Source: Mobilisporobacter senegalensis (GTDB lineage: Bacteria; Bacillota; Clostridia; Lachnospirales; Lachnospiraceae). Taken from it: 64,000 nt of DNA. The number at the start of each line of letters is the position of its first letter. Position 1 is the first letter of the stretch. Positions 44,160 through 54,266 of this stretch are shown piece by piece. The stretch is from NCBI RefSeq assembly GCF_003752155.1, contig NZ_RJVG01000010.1, positions 62,001 through 126,000 of the forward strand. Reading direction: 5' to 3'. The notes beneath the pieces were generated by a model. The model saw only the letters and a list, made by a program, of their open reading frames with translations. It searched no databases and was not told the DNA's origin. The position numbers and the translations under genes were made by a program.

Positions 44160-44600
44160 ATGGCTATTCAAATATTAAAAGCAGAAGTAAATTTAATGGA
44201 GAATTTGAAAGTAGAATGTTCCTCAAGAGGATTTTCTTTTAGATTAGATCAGTCAGAAGAGGGAGGAGGAGATAATACAGCAATGTGTCCCGGAGAGGCT
44301 CTGTTATCCTCTTTAGGAGGATGCAAATGCATGGTAGCAAGAATGTTGTCCAAATCCTCTAAAATCAGTCTTGAAAATCTAAGAATTGAATTAGAAGCTG
44401 ATTTTGATCCCGATGGATTTACTGGAAAAAGTAAAGTCGCTAAAATTGGATTATCCAGAATTGTCACCAGATATTTCATTAAAGCCAATAATACAGAAGA
44501 AGAAATGAGGCAGTTTATTGAAAGAATAGAAAGTACATGCCCAATTAAGGATACCATTGAAAACCCACCAGAGATGAATTACGAAGTTACTATTGAATAA
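44160..44600 (+). CDS. OsmC family protein
   Basis: 146 residues. Two conserved cysteines, LGGCKCMV near 59 and ESTCPIKDTI near 129, match the peroxidatic pair of OsmC/Ohr hydroperoxide reductases (more the YhfA-like subgroup). RBS AGGAGG. May detoxify organic or sulfur peroxides. Confidence 0.88.
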   Translation: MAIQILKAEVNLMENLKVECSSRGFSFRLDQSEEGGGDNTAMCPGEALLSSLGGCKCMVARMLSKSSKISLENLRIELEADFDPDGFTGKSKVAKIGLSRIVTRYFIKANNTEEEMRQFIERIESTCPIKDTIENPPEMNYEVTIE

Positions 44601-44630
44601 ATGATATCATATATTGAATAAGAATAAAAA

Positions 44631-44665
44631 AAGAAGCCTGCCAGACGGATTTTGGCAGACTTCTT
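44631..44665. terminator. Bidirectional terminator, OsmC / DUF1934
   Basis: AAGAAGCCTGCCA (44631-44643) with TGGCAGACTTCTT (44653-44665), one mismatch, with A- and T-runs outside. Confidence 0.85.
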
Positions 44666-44668
44666 TCT

Positions 44669-45100
44669 TTATTCGCTTAATCTCTTCGATTTCACTTTAA
44701 TTTGAATCAGGCATTCGGATACATAAGAGTAGTTTACATTTAAGTCATACTTAATCTGGACTAACATCTCATTCTCTTCTTCTTTTACCGATAAAGAAGT
44801 GGTATTTATCTGGATCATTAAATCTCCAAAAGGTGTATTATAATAAGTCATATTCTGCTTATTCTCTTCGAATACCATATGAACATTATTAACTCCTTTT
44901 TTCATAATATCTACTTGCTTGTCTGAAATTTTAATGGTGTTCTTTGTAACTCCCCTGTCTTCTTCTGATAATTCCTCAAATAAAACAAAATGTTTCCCAT
45001 TTCGATTAAAGTATTCTCCTGCTGTAATTACTTCAACAGCCTCATCTTCATCAATCTCGAACTGAAGTCCTGAGATAGATACAAGTACATCTTTTGTCAT
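44669..45100 (-). CDS. DUF1934 (YwiB-like) beta-barrel protein
   Basis: 143 residues (MTKDVLVSISGLQFEIDEDEAVEVITAGEY), with FVLFEE, ITISDKQVDIMKKG-type and YNTPFGDLMIQINT blocks of the calycin-like DUF1934 family. Function unknown. Downstream of murI on the same strand and perhaps in one unit with ddl-murI. Confidence 0.88.
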   Translation of the reverse strand: MTKDVLVSISGLQFEIDEDEAVEVITAGEYFNRNGKHFVLFEELSEEDRGVTKNTIKISDKQVDIMKKGVNNVHMVFEENKQNMTYYNTPFGDLMIQINTTSLSVKEEENEMLVQIKYDLNVNYSYVSECLIQIKVKSKRLSE

Positions 45101-45171
45101 AACATCTCCTATTTTGTAGTTATAGTTCAGCTATAAGCTCGATTTTCCGTTTCTCCATGGACGAATTATAA

Positions 45172-45978
45172 CTAATATTGTTCAATATTGATATCCTTTG
45201 TTTCAAGAACCTCACAAGGAAGAATCGTATTTGCAAAAGCCTTAAATTTTTCTGCACCGTCACTTACAAAAAATCTATGTTCTGGTCGTTCTCTTGTACT
45301 CTCAATCTTATTGGTCATTAGAACGTCTTTCAAACTTTTTGCTGTTTCATAAGCTGGATTTACAAGGGTGATCTTGTCCCCCACTACCTTCTGGATAGTG
45401 TGCCTGATAAGAGGATAATGAGTACATCCAAGGACAAGAGTATCAATATCATAATGTAATAATTCGTCAAGGTATCTTCCTGCCATCTCATAAGTAATAG
45501 GGTCCTCCAAAAGTCCCTCTTCCACAAGAGGGACAAAAAGAGGGCAGGCTTTACCAAAAACTTTTACATTTGGATTAGTTTTACTTAAAAATTCATTATA
45601 TATTCCGCTATTAATCGTTCCTTCCGTACCAATAATACCAATATTTCCATTCTTAGTTGTTTGGGCTGCTATCTTGGCACCTGGCTTTACTACACCGATA
45701 ATTGGAATATCTATCTCTTTACTAATTGTTTCCAGAGCAAATGCGCTTGCAGTATTACATGCAATTACAACTGCTTTAATTTCCTTTGTCTGCAGAAATT
45801 TCACAATCTGTCTTGAGTATGTAATGACTGTTTCTTTTGACTTACTTCCATATGGAACTCTTGCCGTATCTCCAAAATATACAATTGTTTCATTTGGGAT
45901 TTGTCTCATAATCTCTCTTGCAACAGTTAATCCACCTACACCGGAATCAAATACACCAATTGGAGCATTACTTGGCAT
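45172..45978 (-). CDS. murI: Glutamate racemase
   Basis: 268 residues; provides D-Glu for peptidoglycan. Active-site cysteines are in VVIACNTASA (near 73) and LVLGCTHYPLI (near 185); the N-terminal GVFDSGVGGLTV motif is intact. Starts 12 nt after the ddl stop, so the two precursor enzymes are co-transcribed. Confidence 0.97.
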   Translation of the reverse strand: MPSNAPIGVFDSGVGGLTVAREIMRQIPNETIVYFGDTARVPYGSKSKETVITYSRQIVKFLQTKEIKAVVIACNTASAFALETISKEIDIPIIGVVKPGAKIAAQTTKNGNIGIIGTEGTINSGIYNEFLSKTNPNVKVFGKACPLFVPLVEEGLLEDPITYEMAGRYLDELLHYDIDTLVLGCTHYPLIRHTIQKVVGDKITLVNPAYETAKSLKDVLMTNKIESTRERPEHRFFVSDGAEKFKAFANTILPCEVLETKDINIEQY

Positions 45979-45990
45979 CTTCTTGTCCTC

Positions 45991-47052
45991 CTACTCACCA
46001 AATCTAGCAAATGCTAACTGTAATAATTTTTCAATCAATTGAGGTTTACCGATGCCTTTTGCTTCCCAAAGCATTGGATACATACTAATTGAGGTAAAGC
46101 CAGGAAGTGTATTAATTTCATTAAATACCACTTCATTGGTGTCTTTTTCAAGGAAAAAATCAACTCTGGATAATCCGTATCCATCCACTGCTCTGAATAT
46201 TCTCATTGCACTCTCTCTAACTTTATTTTCTACACCTTCTGGAACTTCTGGTGAGATTATAGTCTTTGATTCTGCATTATTATACTTAGCATCATAATCA
46301 TAAAAATCTGCTGCTGCAACGATCTCGCCAATTCCAGATGCTTTTGGATCACTACCTCCAAGAACGGCACATTCAATTTCTCGTCCAATGATTGTTTCTT
46401 CTACAAGAATTTTTCTATCATGTATTATTGCATTTTTAAGACCAGTAATTAATTCGTCTCTATTATGTGCTTTTGATACACCCTGAGAAGATCCCGCATT
46501 TGATGGCTTGATGAATACAGGGTAAGTCAGTGTTTCTTCCACTTTCTTAACCACATCATCCATGTGATTTATCTCATTCTTTAAGACTGGAACATATTTT
46601 GCCTGCCTTATATTTAGAGCATCAACAATAATCTTAGTATATAATTTATCCATTGATATACTGGAGGCTAATACCCCACAGCCAACATAAGGAATCTTGG
46701 CCAATTCAAGAAGTCCCTGCACTGTCCCATCTTCTCCATAAAGACCATGAAGTGCAGGAAAAACTATGTCGACTTTTGCCACTGTTACCTTATTTCCTTC
46801 AATGAATAATATGCCGCCTTGGCTGGTGTCCGGGGATAAAATGGCCGTAATTTTACTATTTCTCCACACTCCTGATGTTATATCTTCAATGCTGTTTACT
46901 TTCAGCCATTTACCCTCTCTCGTAATTCCTACCATTATAATATCGTAATGTTCTTTGTTTATATTCGAAATAATCGTCGTTGCAGATACACAGGATACCT
47001 CGTGTTCAGAGGACTGTCCACCAAACAATACTGCTACTGTTCTTCTATTCAT
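45991..47052 (-). CDS. ddl: D-alanine--D-alanine ligase
   Basis: 353-residue ATP-grasp enzyme joining two D-Ala. Opens TVAVLFGGQSSEHEVS; further motifs are FPALHGLYGEDGTVQG, PYVGCGVLASSISMDK, FIKPSNAGSSQGVS and the C-terminal VFNEINTLPGFTSISMYP. This is the D-Ala type rather than the D-Lac type by its active-site loop. Paired with murI. An extended -10 TGGTATAAT lies near 47100. Confidence 0.97.
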   Translation of the reverse strand: MNRRTVAVLFGGQSSEHEVSCVSATTIISNINKEHYDIIMVGITREGKWLKVNSIEDITSGVWRNSKITAILSPDTSQGGILFIEGNKVTVAKVDIVFPALHGLYGEDGTVQGLLELAKIPYVGCGVLASSISMDKLYTKIIVDALNIRQAKYVPVLKNEINHMDDVVKKVEETLTYPVFIKPSNAGSSQGVSKAHNRDELITGLKNAIIHDRKILVEETIIGREIECAVLGGSDPKASGIGEIVAAADFYDYDAKYNNAESKTIISPEVPEGVENKVRESAMRIFRAVDGYGLSRVDFFLEKDTNEVVFNEINTLPGFTSISMYPMLWEAKGIGKPQLIEKLLQLAFARFGE

Positions 47053-47342
47053 TGTATATCCTTTCTGTGAAATATAGATTGCAAATTCCTATTCATTATA
47101 CCATAATGGGAGCATCTATATTTATAATTTGTTTTCCAAACCAAGCAAAATCAAGTTGTCTTGATTTTATTTGGTGCAAATTTGGGGAGCGAACTTGTTT
47201 TTCTTTCACTCTTTTTTCTATCTTTATTCGGAATATCTTAAATTTATTCAAGATTTTTGATATCCATGATAGCCTATGCTATATTCTATTATACAACTAT
47301 TTAATATGTTTTTCTACCCCTGTTTCTCCACCAATGATCTAA
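47053..47342 (-). other. Intergenic region upstream of ddl
   Basis: Holds a perfect 9-bp hairpin AAAATCAAG/CTTGATTTT (47147-47168), a plausible spoIIR terminator, and the ddl promoter zone. No gene recognised. Confidence 0.55.
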
Positions 47343-48047
47343 TTATTTCTTATCTAACCATTCTTTCATTACTTCCTGGACTTTAAATTTCGCTTTTACT
47401 TTTAACTTTCCTTCCTTAGCTAAAGAAGCATATTCATCCTCTGTCAGAACATATTTTAACTGTTCTTTAGACTTCTCCGGCACTACACTATATGTACCAT
47501 CCACAAAACATAAAGGAGGAAACATCACACACCACCAATTCTTACCTTTGGCTTCACCAATCTCGATTCTTAAAGCTTCGTAGATCCCAGGAGGAAATGT
47601 CATATCACCATAAATTTTTGTTGGAAAATAGGTATCAGAAAGATTAACGTTTACTCCGTAGTCATAACCTTCCTCTTTTATAATATTCAGGGCAATCTGT
47701 GTAACAAGGGAAATATTTTGGTTCATAATATTTCTTGCTTCTTCAATATTCTCTGCTTCTTCTAAAGGCTCTTTCAGTCCTTCCACCACCGCATTTTTCA
47801 CCTTAAGTTTTAATGCCTGGTCTTCGTCAGAATCACTGTTGGCAAGAACATGAAAACGTATGATTTCTTTTGCAATTCCTTCCTGGATAACTGAAGAAGC
47901 TTCCATAGCCTTACTATCCTTTAATTCTGGTGATGGATCAAATAAATAATATATGAATAATAAGACTGCAATAAAAATTGGAAACACTAAAAATATTCGG
48001 TTCTTTGTTATATTTATACGATTGATAATACTTTTTATTTTGTTCAT
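47343..48047 (-). CDS. spoIIR: Stage II sporulation protein R
   Basis: 234 residues. Membrane helix (IFLVFPIFIAVLLFIYYLF), then EIIRFHVLANSDSDEDQALKLKVKNAVVE, the SpoIIR signature, and YFPTKIYGDMTFPPGIYEALRIEIGEAKGKNWWCVMFPPLCFVD. In Bacillus SpoIIR is made in the forespore and activates SpoIIGA processing of sigma-E. Strong evidence for sporulation. RBS GGAGG. Confidence 0.95.
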   Translation of the reverse strand: MNKIKSIINRINITKNRIFLVFPIFIAVLLFIYYLFDPSPELKDSKAMEASSVIQEGIAKEIIRFHVLANSDSDEDQALKLKVKNAVVEGLKEPLEEAENIEEARNIMNQNISLVTQIALNIIKEEGYDYGVNVNLSDTYFPTKIYGDMTFPPGIYEALRIEIGEAKGKNWWCVMFPPLCFVDGTYSVVPEKSKEQLKYVLTEDEYASLAKEGKLKVKAKFKVQEVMKEWLDKK

Positions 48048-48258
48048 ATGTAGACCTCCATTTAATATATGTATATATTGCGATTATTCCCAATGACTTC
48101 ATTTGGAAATATATACCGGTTAATATATTTGGAGTATGCACGGATAATTTAATTTTATACATCTAAACTTATTTTTTGTTCTAATAAAAATAATTTTGAA
48201 TAAAATATTTAGTGTTTATTTAGTAAAAATACATGAAACTTATAAAGGGGAAATTAGA

Positions 48259-48549
48259 ATGTTTAAAGAACTAGTCAACAGATTTATCTCTGAAGGAATT
48301 CCTTTCTTAGTTATTCCACAGAATAAAGAAAATGCAATACGGATTTCAACAGACAAAGCAAATATTATATTAACATCTCCAAACATGGCATTTATCGAGG
48401 CCTCAGGTGATACTACCCAGTTTGAAATGTTTGTAGATTCTAAATTTGAATCTATGCCTAAAATCTTATCTGAAAATAATCAAGTAATTAAGGTCTATAA
48501 TAGCGAAACTATTGGCAACCTGCTAGACGATTATTTTTCGTTGTTATAG
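48259..48549 (+). CDS. Small protein of unknown function
   Basis: 96 residues, soluble, no recognised domain (MFKELVNRFISEGIPFLVIPQNKENAIRIS). Start at ATG 48259 after AAAGGGGAAA; the open frame to 48196 lacks an RBS. Followed at once by a strong terminator, so a monocistronic gene. Confidence 0.65.
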   Translation: MFKELVNRFISEGIPFLVIPQNKENAIRISTDKANIILTSPNMAFIEASGDTTQFEMFVDSKFESMPKILSENNQVIKVYNSETIGNLLDDYFSLL

Positions 48550-48570
48550 AAAACAGTTCTCTTTATCATT

Positions 48571-48616
48571 AAAAGAAACTATATATTTTCCAAAAATATA
48601 TAGTTTCTTTTTAAAA
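48571..48616. terminator. Terminator, perfect 19-bp stem
   Basis: Arms 48571-48589 and 48593-48611, A-run before and T-run after; usable from both strands. Confidence 0.9.
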
Positions 48617-48697
48617 TACTCTGCAGATATTGTATTTTGCAACAATTCTTATTTATATTTATTATTTATAATATAAAGTCCCATGTGTTGAATCTGT

Positions 48698-51280
48698 TTA
48701 TTTTGGTATTCCCACTAATTTATCTTCTTGTACATCAATTAAAATCGTATTACCTGCTCTTACATCATCCGCTAAAATCAGTCTGGCAGTTAACGTCTCC
48801 ACATTCTTTTGCAGGAATCTTTTTAAAGGTCTTGCACCATAGATTGGATCATATGCATGTTCTACCACATAATCTTTTGCTGCTAGAGTCAGTTCTAATT
48901 TTAGTTCTTTATCGGAAAGGCGATCATTTATATCATCAATCAATAAATTGATAATTTCTGCAATATTATTCTTTGTTAATGGTTTAAACAGAATGATTTC
49001 ATCCAGGCGGTTCAGAAATTCAGGTCTAAATGAATTCCGCAGATCATTCATGACCATTTCTTCGCTTACCGGGCTAATATCCCCATTCTCATTAATTCCT
49101 TCTAAAAGATAATTTGATCCGATATTTGATGTCATAATTAATATTGTATTCTTAAAATCTACCGTTCTGCCTTGGGAGTCTGTAATACGTCCATCATCTA
49201 ATACCTGGAGCAGGACATTAAATACATCTGGATGTGCTTTCTCTATCTCATCAAATAGCACAACGGAATATGGTTTTCGACGAACTGCCTCTGTTAACTG
49301 GCCCCCTTCTTCAAATCCTACATATCCCGGAGGAGCTCCAATCAATCGTGATACTGAAAATTTCTCCATATACTCACTCATATCAATGCGGACCATATTC
49401 TGCTCATTATCAAATAAACTTGCTGCCAGGGTCTTGGCAAGTTCTGTCTTTCCAACACCAGTAGGACCAAGGAATAAGAAAGAACCAATTGGTTTTGTTG
49501 GATCTTTGATCCCTGCCTTTGATCTTAGTATGGCTTCCGATACTTTCGTGACACCTTCATCCTGACCAATTACATGTTTATGGAGTTCTTCATCCAGATG
49601 CAGTGTTTTATTACGCTCACTTTCCGTTAATTTAGCAACTGGGATTCCGGTCCATCTTGAGATGATCTTTGCGATCTCTTCTTCCGTTACACTTTCATGT
49701 ACCAGAGTCCTGTCTTCTGTCTTAACTCTTTCTTCCTCTTCTTCTAATTGTTTTTTTACCATAGGAAGTTTTCCATATTGTAATTCAGCAGCTTTGTTTA
49801 AATCATAATTACGCTGTGCTATCTGTATTTCATTGTTGATATTTTCTATTTCTTCTCTTAATCTCTGCACTTTCTCAACAGATGCTTTCTCACTATCCCA
49901 TCTTGCTTTTGCGCTCATGAATGTATCTTTTAATTCTGCTAATTCTTTTTGAAGAATCAAAAGACGATCTCCGCTTAAACGGTCCGTTTCTTTCTTAAGA
50001 GCCGCTTCTTCAATCTCCATCTGCATAATTCTTCTTTGTATATCATCAAGCTCTGTAGGCATGGAATCAAGTTCTGTTTTAATTAAAGCACAGGCTTCAT
50101 CTACAAGATCGATTGCTTTATCTGGAAGAAATCGGTCTGATATATATCGATTTGACAAGGATGCGGCAGATACTAAAGATGCATCTGTTATTTTAACCCC
50201 ATGAAATACTTCATAACGTTCTTTTAGACCTCTAAGTATTGAGATAGTGTCTTCAACAGTCGGTTCAGCTACCATTACTGGTTGAAAACGTCTCTCAAGA
50301 GCTGCGTCTTTCTCAATATACATCCGGTATTCATTCAATGTGGTGGCACCGATACAGTGTAATTCTCCCCTGGCAAGCATCGGTTTTAATATATTTCCTG
50401 CATCCATGGAACCTTCTGTCTTACCTGCCCCAACAATAGTATGGAGCTCATCTATAAACAATATGATTTGACCTTCGCTTTTCTTCACTTCTTCTAAAAC
50501 TGCTTTTAAACGTTCTTCAAATTCTCCACGATATTTAGCTCCAGCAACTAATGCTCCCATATCAAGAGCAAATAACTTTTTGTCCTTCAATCCTTCCGGA
50601 ACATCTCCACGAACGATTCTATGGGCAAGCCCCTCTACTGCTGCAGTCTTACCAACTCCCGGTTCACCAATCAATACCGGATTATTCTTTGTCTTTCTTG
50701 ATAAGATGCGGATCACATTTCGTATCTCGCTGTCTCGTCCAATGACCGGATCAAGTTTTCCGTCCCTTGCACGCTCGACCAGATCATACCCATACTTTTC
50801 TAATGTTTCATAAGTAGCCTCGGGATTATCACTGGTCACTCTCTGATTTCCCCTTACAGTTGACAGTGCCTGTAAGAAACGATCTCTTGTTATTCCAAAA
50901 TTCCTGAATAATTCTTTGATTCCCTTATTGGGGTATTTTATTAAGCTTAAGAAGAGATGCTCTACAGATACATATTCATCTCCCATATGTTTTGCTTCAT
51001 CTTCTCCGCTAATAAGTACTTTATTTAAATCATTACTGATATAAACCTGTCCTCCCGATACCTTCACTCTCTTTTTTAAAAGACCTTCTACCTGTGCCAG
51101 AAAGACATCAAGATTGATATCCATCTTTGTGATCAGCTTTGCAATCAGACTATCTTCAATGGTTAACAAACTATATAAGAAATGCTCTTGATCAATCTCT
51201 TGATTGCCATATTCATATGCCACTTTTTCACAGCCATTTACTGCCTGCATTGATTTCTGAGTAAATTTATTTATATTCAT
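48698..51280 (-). CDS. clpB: ATP-dependent disaggregase ClpB
   Basis: 860 residues. Clp N domain (1-145), first ATPase with GEPGVGKT (near 205), the coiled-coil middle domain (about 400-525) that separates ClpB from ClpC, second ATPase with GPTGVGKT (near 603) and [13 protein letters not shown]. With DnaK it rescues aggregated proteins. RBS GGAGGAG 5 nt from ATG. No CIRCE or CtsR operator was seen upstream. Confidence 0.96.
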   Translation of the reverse strand: MNINKFTQKSMQAVNGCEKVAYEYGNQEIDQEHFLYSLLTIEDSLIAKLITKMDINLDVFLAQVEGLLKKRVKVSGGQVYISNDLNKVLISGEDEAKHMGDEYVSVEHLFLSLIKYPNKGIKELFRNFGITRDRFLQALSTVRGNQRVTSDNPEATYETLEKYGYDLVERARDGKLDPVIGRDSEIRNVIRILSRKTKNNPVLIGEPGVGKTAAVEGLAHRIVRGDVPEGLKDKKLFALDMGALVAGAKYRGEFEERLKAVLEEVKKSEGQIILFIDELHTIVGAGKTEGSMDAGNILKPMLARGELHCIGATTLNEYRMYIEKDAALERRFQPVMVAEPTVEDTISILRGLKERYEVFHGVKITDASLVSAASLSNRYISDRFLPDKAIDLVDEACALIKTELDSMPTELDDIQRRIMQMEIEEAALKKETDRLSGDRLLILQKELAELKDTFMSAKARWDSEKASVEKVQRLREEIENINNEIQIAQRNYDLNKAAELQYGKLPMVKKQLEEEEERVKTEDRTLVHESVTEEEIAKIISRWTGIPVAKLTESERNKTLHLDEELHKHVIGQDEGVTKVSEAILRSKAGIKDPTKPIGSFLFLGPTGVGKTELAKTLAASLFDNEQNMVRIDMSEYMEKFSVSRLIGAPPGYVGFEEGGQLTEAVRRKPYSVVLFDEIEKAHPDVFNVLLQVLDDGRITDSQGRTVDFKNTILIMTSNIGSNYLLEGINENGDISPVSEEMVMNDLRNSFRPEFLNRLDEIILFKPLTKNNIAEIINLLIDDINDRLSDKELKLELTLAAKDYVVEHAYDPIYGARPLKRFLQKNVETLTARLILADDVRAGNTILIDVQEDKLVGIPK

Positions 51281-51347
51281 GTGATCTCCTCCTATTTAGA
51301 TATACTTTTCTAATTTATAACTTTTATATTTTGTTTGTTCTATAACT

Positions 51348-51375
51348 AATATAACATTTATAATAAAATAGTCAA
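51348..51375 (-). promoter_or_regulatory. Promoter of clpB
   Basis: TTGACT (51370-51375), 16-bp spacer, TATATT (51348-51353). Confidence 0.65.
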
Positions 51376-51489
51376 GTACTTTTTATGCTATTTATGCATT
51401 TTAATTTACCCTATTTTTAGTATGTGAATATTTTAAATATATAAGAATATATTTAAACAAATATTTTATGTGAAAGATCATTTTAAAAA

Positions 51490-52851
51490 ATGAAAGAGCA
51501 TATTTTTATACGTGTGAATCAAAATGAGGAAGTTTCCGAAAGAAATTTAAATCCGTCCGATATTTATATTCAACAAGGTTATCAGATTCAGGTGTTTGCA
51601 AGTGGTCTGAATTCACCAGTCAGTATGGTTTTTGATGAGGATGGATCCATCCTTATTGCTGAATCAGGATTAACTGATGAAAATCCCAGAATTCTTCGGC
51701 TGGTAGATGGACGATTTGAAGTTATTGCTCAGGGCTTTAATGTCCCCATATCAGGGATTAATTATCTAAATGGTGAGATATATGTGTCTCATAGAGGTTA
51801 TGTTACCAGAATACAGAGAACTGGTGAAAAGCAGCATATCATTATAGGATTGCCAAGCAATGGTGATCATTTAAATAGTCCCGTTACTTTTTCTCCAGAT
51901 AATAAATTATATTTTGGACAAGGGACAGTGACTAATTCTGGAATAGTAGGAAATGATAATGATTGGGTAACAACTTCACCTTTATTATGTGACTACCCTG
52001 GGGATTACATTATGCTCCATGGTCAAAATTATGAAACGAATAATATTCTAACAGATGTTTTGACTGATGATGTGGCAAGTACAGGAGCTTTTTCTCCTTA
52101 TGGAATACCAAATCTGCCATATGAAATCAGAAAAAAATATATAAAGGCTTCCGGAAGCATATTAAGGTCTAACTTAAACGGGTCAAATCTAGAGCAGGTA
52201 GCCTGGGGATTTCGTAACCCCTCCTTCATGAAGTTTGATGATGGCGGTAAATTATTTGTGGGAAATAGCGGCTATGAAGCTGTAGGAAGCAGGCCTATTG
52301 AAAACGCAACCGATGATTGTTACTATGTGGAGCAGGGTCTATGGTATGGATGGCCTGATTATTCTGGTGGTGAAGCAGTTAATTTACCAAGATTCACTCC
52401 TGATGGGGGAATTCAGCCTGAATTACTGCTGAAAAATCAACCAAATATTCCTCCAAGACCTTTTGTCTCATTTCCATCCAATACAAATATCAGGGGCTTT
52501 GACTTTAATTATAACAGAGACTTTAGTACCTATGGAGATTTGTATATAGCTGAATATGGCAGCACTGTACATTCCCGGGTGGGCGATCCTATCTCCTATG
52601 CCGGGGCAGGGCACAGAATATCCCGAATTGATATGAAATCCAGAACAATTAGTACCTTTGCCATCAACAAATCAGGATTTCCATCCTCCATATCCAGAGA
52701 GGGAGGATTTGAAAGACCAACTCACTTAATCTTTGGTCCAGATAAAGCCATGTATATAGTAGATGTGGGATTGAATATAAGAAATAATCCGAAGACATTT
52801 ATTCCTAATACCGGCGTTATATGGAGGGTAATTCGAACCGATTCTATGTAA
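51490..52851 (+). CDS. Beta-propeller, glucose/sorbosone dehydrogenase-like protein
   Basis: 453 residues resembling PQQ-dependent sugar dehydrogenase/NHL propellers: repeated blades such as SPVSMVFDEDGSILIAESG, RLVDGRFEVIAQGFNVPISGINYL, the WGFRNPSFMKFDDGGKLFVGNSG block and GLWYGWPDYSGGEAV. No signal peptide is present, unlike most relatives, so a cytoplasmic or spore location is possible. Cofactor dependence is unproven. No clear Shine-Dalgarno lies before ATG 51490 (only GTGAAAG about 15 nt away), so the start or its translation is unusual. Confidence 0.75.
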   Translation: MKEHIFIRVNQNEEVSERNLNPSDIYIQQGYQIQVFASGLNSPVSMVFDEDGSILIAESGLTDENPRILRLVDGRFEVIAQGFNVPISGINYLNGEIYVSHRGYVTRIQRTGEKQHIIIGLPSNGDHLNSPVTFSPDNKLYFGQGTVTNSGIVGNDNDWVTTSPLLCDYPGDYIMLHGQNYETNNILTDVLTDDVASTGAFSPYGIPNLPYEIRKKYIKASGSILRSNLNGSNLEQVAWGFRNPSFMKFDDGGKLFVGNSGYEAVGSRPIENATDDCYYVEQGLWYGWPDYSGGEAVNLPRFTPDGGIQPELLLKNQPNIPPRPFVSFPSNTNIRGFDFNYNRDFSTYGDLYIAEYGSTVHSRVGDPISYAGAGHRISRIDMKSRTISTFAINKSGFPSSISREGGFERPTHLIFGPDKAMYIVDVGLNIRNNPKTFIPNTGVIWRVIRTDSM

Positions 52852-52881
52852 AGATATGTCTTCCAAATTAAGAAAATAATC

Positions 52882-52921
52882 AATGAAAGGACATCCGTTA
52901 AAACAACTGTCCTTTCATTTT
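52882..52921. terminator. Terminator, propeller gene / HAD gene (convergent)
   Basis: AATGAAAGGACA (52882-52893) with TGTCCTTTCATT (52908-52919), 12 bp, T-run after. Confidence 0.8.
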
Positions 52922-52943
52922 AAGTTCTATTTATTTATTATAA

Positions 52944-53609
52944 TTATAATAATTTCATTAATTGGGCAATATCAGATACAATGTAGGTCGCCCCTGCCCT
53001 TTCCAGTTCTTCTTTACTTCCATACCCATAAAGTACTCCGATTGAATCAATTCCAATTTCAATAGCTCCATTAATATCATGTTTTCTATCCCCAATCATA
53101 ACTACTTTGTCCTTATCACTGATATTACATTGCTCTATGGCATATGAGATGACTTCTGCCTTCCTTGAGCGCTCTCCATTTAATTCGCTTCCAGCCACAA
53201 AATCAAAATATTCCAGTAAATTAAAATATTCTAATATTTTAATAGCATAATAGGTTGGTTTTGATGTTGCAACGATTAGTTTTTTTCTATCATTCTTTAA
53301 AGAAGATAGCATATTTTCTACGCCATTATAAACTTCATTTTCAAATAATCCCTTCTCTCCGAAATATTCCCGGTACTTTTCCACTGCCAGTCTGGCTTTC
53401 TCTAGACTAAAGCCATAGAATTCCTGAAAGCTTTGTGCTAATGGCGGCCCGATAAAGGGAGTCAGCAGGTCTAAATCTTCTACTGCTATTCTAAATTCAT
53501 TCAATGCATAGGCTACCGATTTTGTAATACCTGTTTTAGGATCTGTTAAAGTTCCATCTAAATCAAACAGGATATATTCTTTGTTCCATTGATACTGATT
53601 GTTTTCCAT
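52944..53609 (-). CDS. HAD-family phosphatase (PGP/Gph-like)
   Basis: 221 residues. HAD motif I YILFDLDGTLTD, motif II VATSKP, lysine in the RSRKAEVI region and motif III VMIGDRKHDINGA; helical cap with PFIGPPLAQSF typical of phosphoglycolate phosphatase-like enzymes. Substrate uncertain. RBS GGAGG 9 nt from ATG. Confidence 0.9.
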   Translation of the reverse strand: MENNQYQWNKEYILFDLDGTLTDPKTGITKSVAYALNEFRIAVEDLDLLTPFIGPPLAQSFQEFYGFSLEKARLAVEKYREYFGEKGLFENEVYNGVENMLSSLKNDRKKLIVATSKPTYYAIKILEYFNLLEYFDFVAGSELNGERSRKAEVISYAIEQCNISDKDKVVMIGDRKHDINGAIEIGIDSIGVLYGYGSKEELERAGATYIVSDIAQLMKLL

Positions 53610-53753
53610 TTGTTTAATCCTCCATTTGTTAATACTGTAATGATCGATTATACTTCCTGCTGCTATATACTATTAGTATACTCTAACATAATATCCTGGT
53701 CTGGTAAAATAAATAAGATCAGGATATTTTTAAAAAATTATTATAAAAAATAA

Positions 53754-53782
53754 TTGACATGTTTTTCACATAATGTTATAGT
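53754..53782 (+). promoter_or_regulatory. Promoter of the GntR-ABC operon
   Basis: Consensus TTGACA (53754-53759), 17-bp spacer, TATAGT (53777-53782). Confidence 0.85.
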
Positions 53783-53807
53783 GTGTATATAGTATATATA
53801 CACTATA
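53777..53807 (+). promoter_or_regulatory. Probable GntR (YtrA-type) operator over the -10
   Basis: Near-palindrome TATAGTGTGTATATA-G-TATATATACACTATA spans the -10 and start site, suited to autorepression. A 12-bp hairpin (53809-53820 with 53835-53846) follows in the leader. Confidence 0.7.
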
Positions 53808-53871
53808 ACACTTATTATAATCAATCCTGGGCACTTATAATAAGTGACACCACTTAAAGGAGATCACGTAC

Positions 53872-54246
53872 GTGGATATAATTATAAGCAATTCAAATGA
53901 GAATCCAATCTATGAGCAAATATATTCCCAGATTAAGAATTTAATCCTTAATGGAACTCTGAAAGAAGGAGAAGCACTCCCATCTATGCGCTCATTAGCA
54001 AAAGATTTAAGAATCAGCGTAATCACAACCAAAAGGGCGTATGAAGAATTAGAGCGGGATGGTTTTATTGAAACAGTTACAGGAAAAGGCAGTTTTGTAG
54101 GAAGTAATAACTTTGAGTTTATTAAAGAAGAACATTTTAAAATTGTGGAGGAAAGTCTATCAAATGCTATAGAAATAGCCAAATTATGTGATTATGGTTT
54201 AGAGCAGATGATTGAATATTTAACTCTGTTATATCAAGAGAAATAG
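53872..54246 (+). CDS. GntR family regulator, YtrA type
   Basis: 124 residues: winged helix (PIYEQIYSQIKNLILNGTLKEGEALPSMRSLAKDL ... TTKRAYEELERDGFIETVTGKGSFV) with only a short C-terminal helix and no ligand domain, typical of YtrA regulators linked to ABC transporters. GTG start, RBS AAAGGAG 9 nt upstream. Probably represses its own operon. Confidence 0.93.
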   Translation: MDIIISNSNENPIYEQIYSQIKNLILNGTLKEGEALPSMRSLAKDLRISVITTKRAYEELERDGFIETVTGKGSFVGSNNFEFIKEEHFKIVEESLSNAIEIAKLCDYGLEQMIEYLTLLYQEK

Positions 54247-54266
54247 CTATGTTTGGGAGGTAAATA

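Noticed and set aside
51281-51480. CIRCE or CtsR operator of clpB
   Set aside because: No TTAGCACTC-N9-GAGTGCTAA and no GGTCAAA repeats found.
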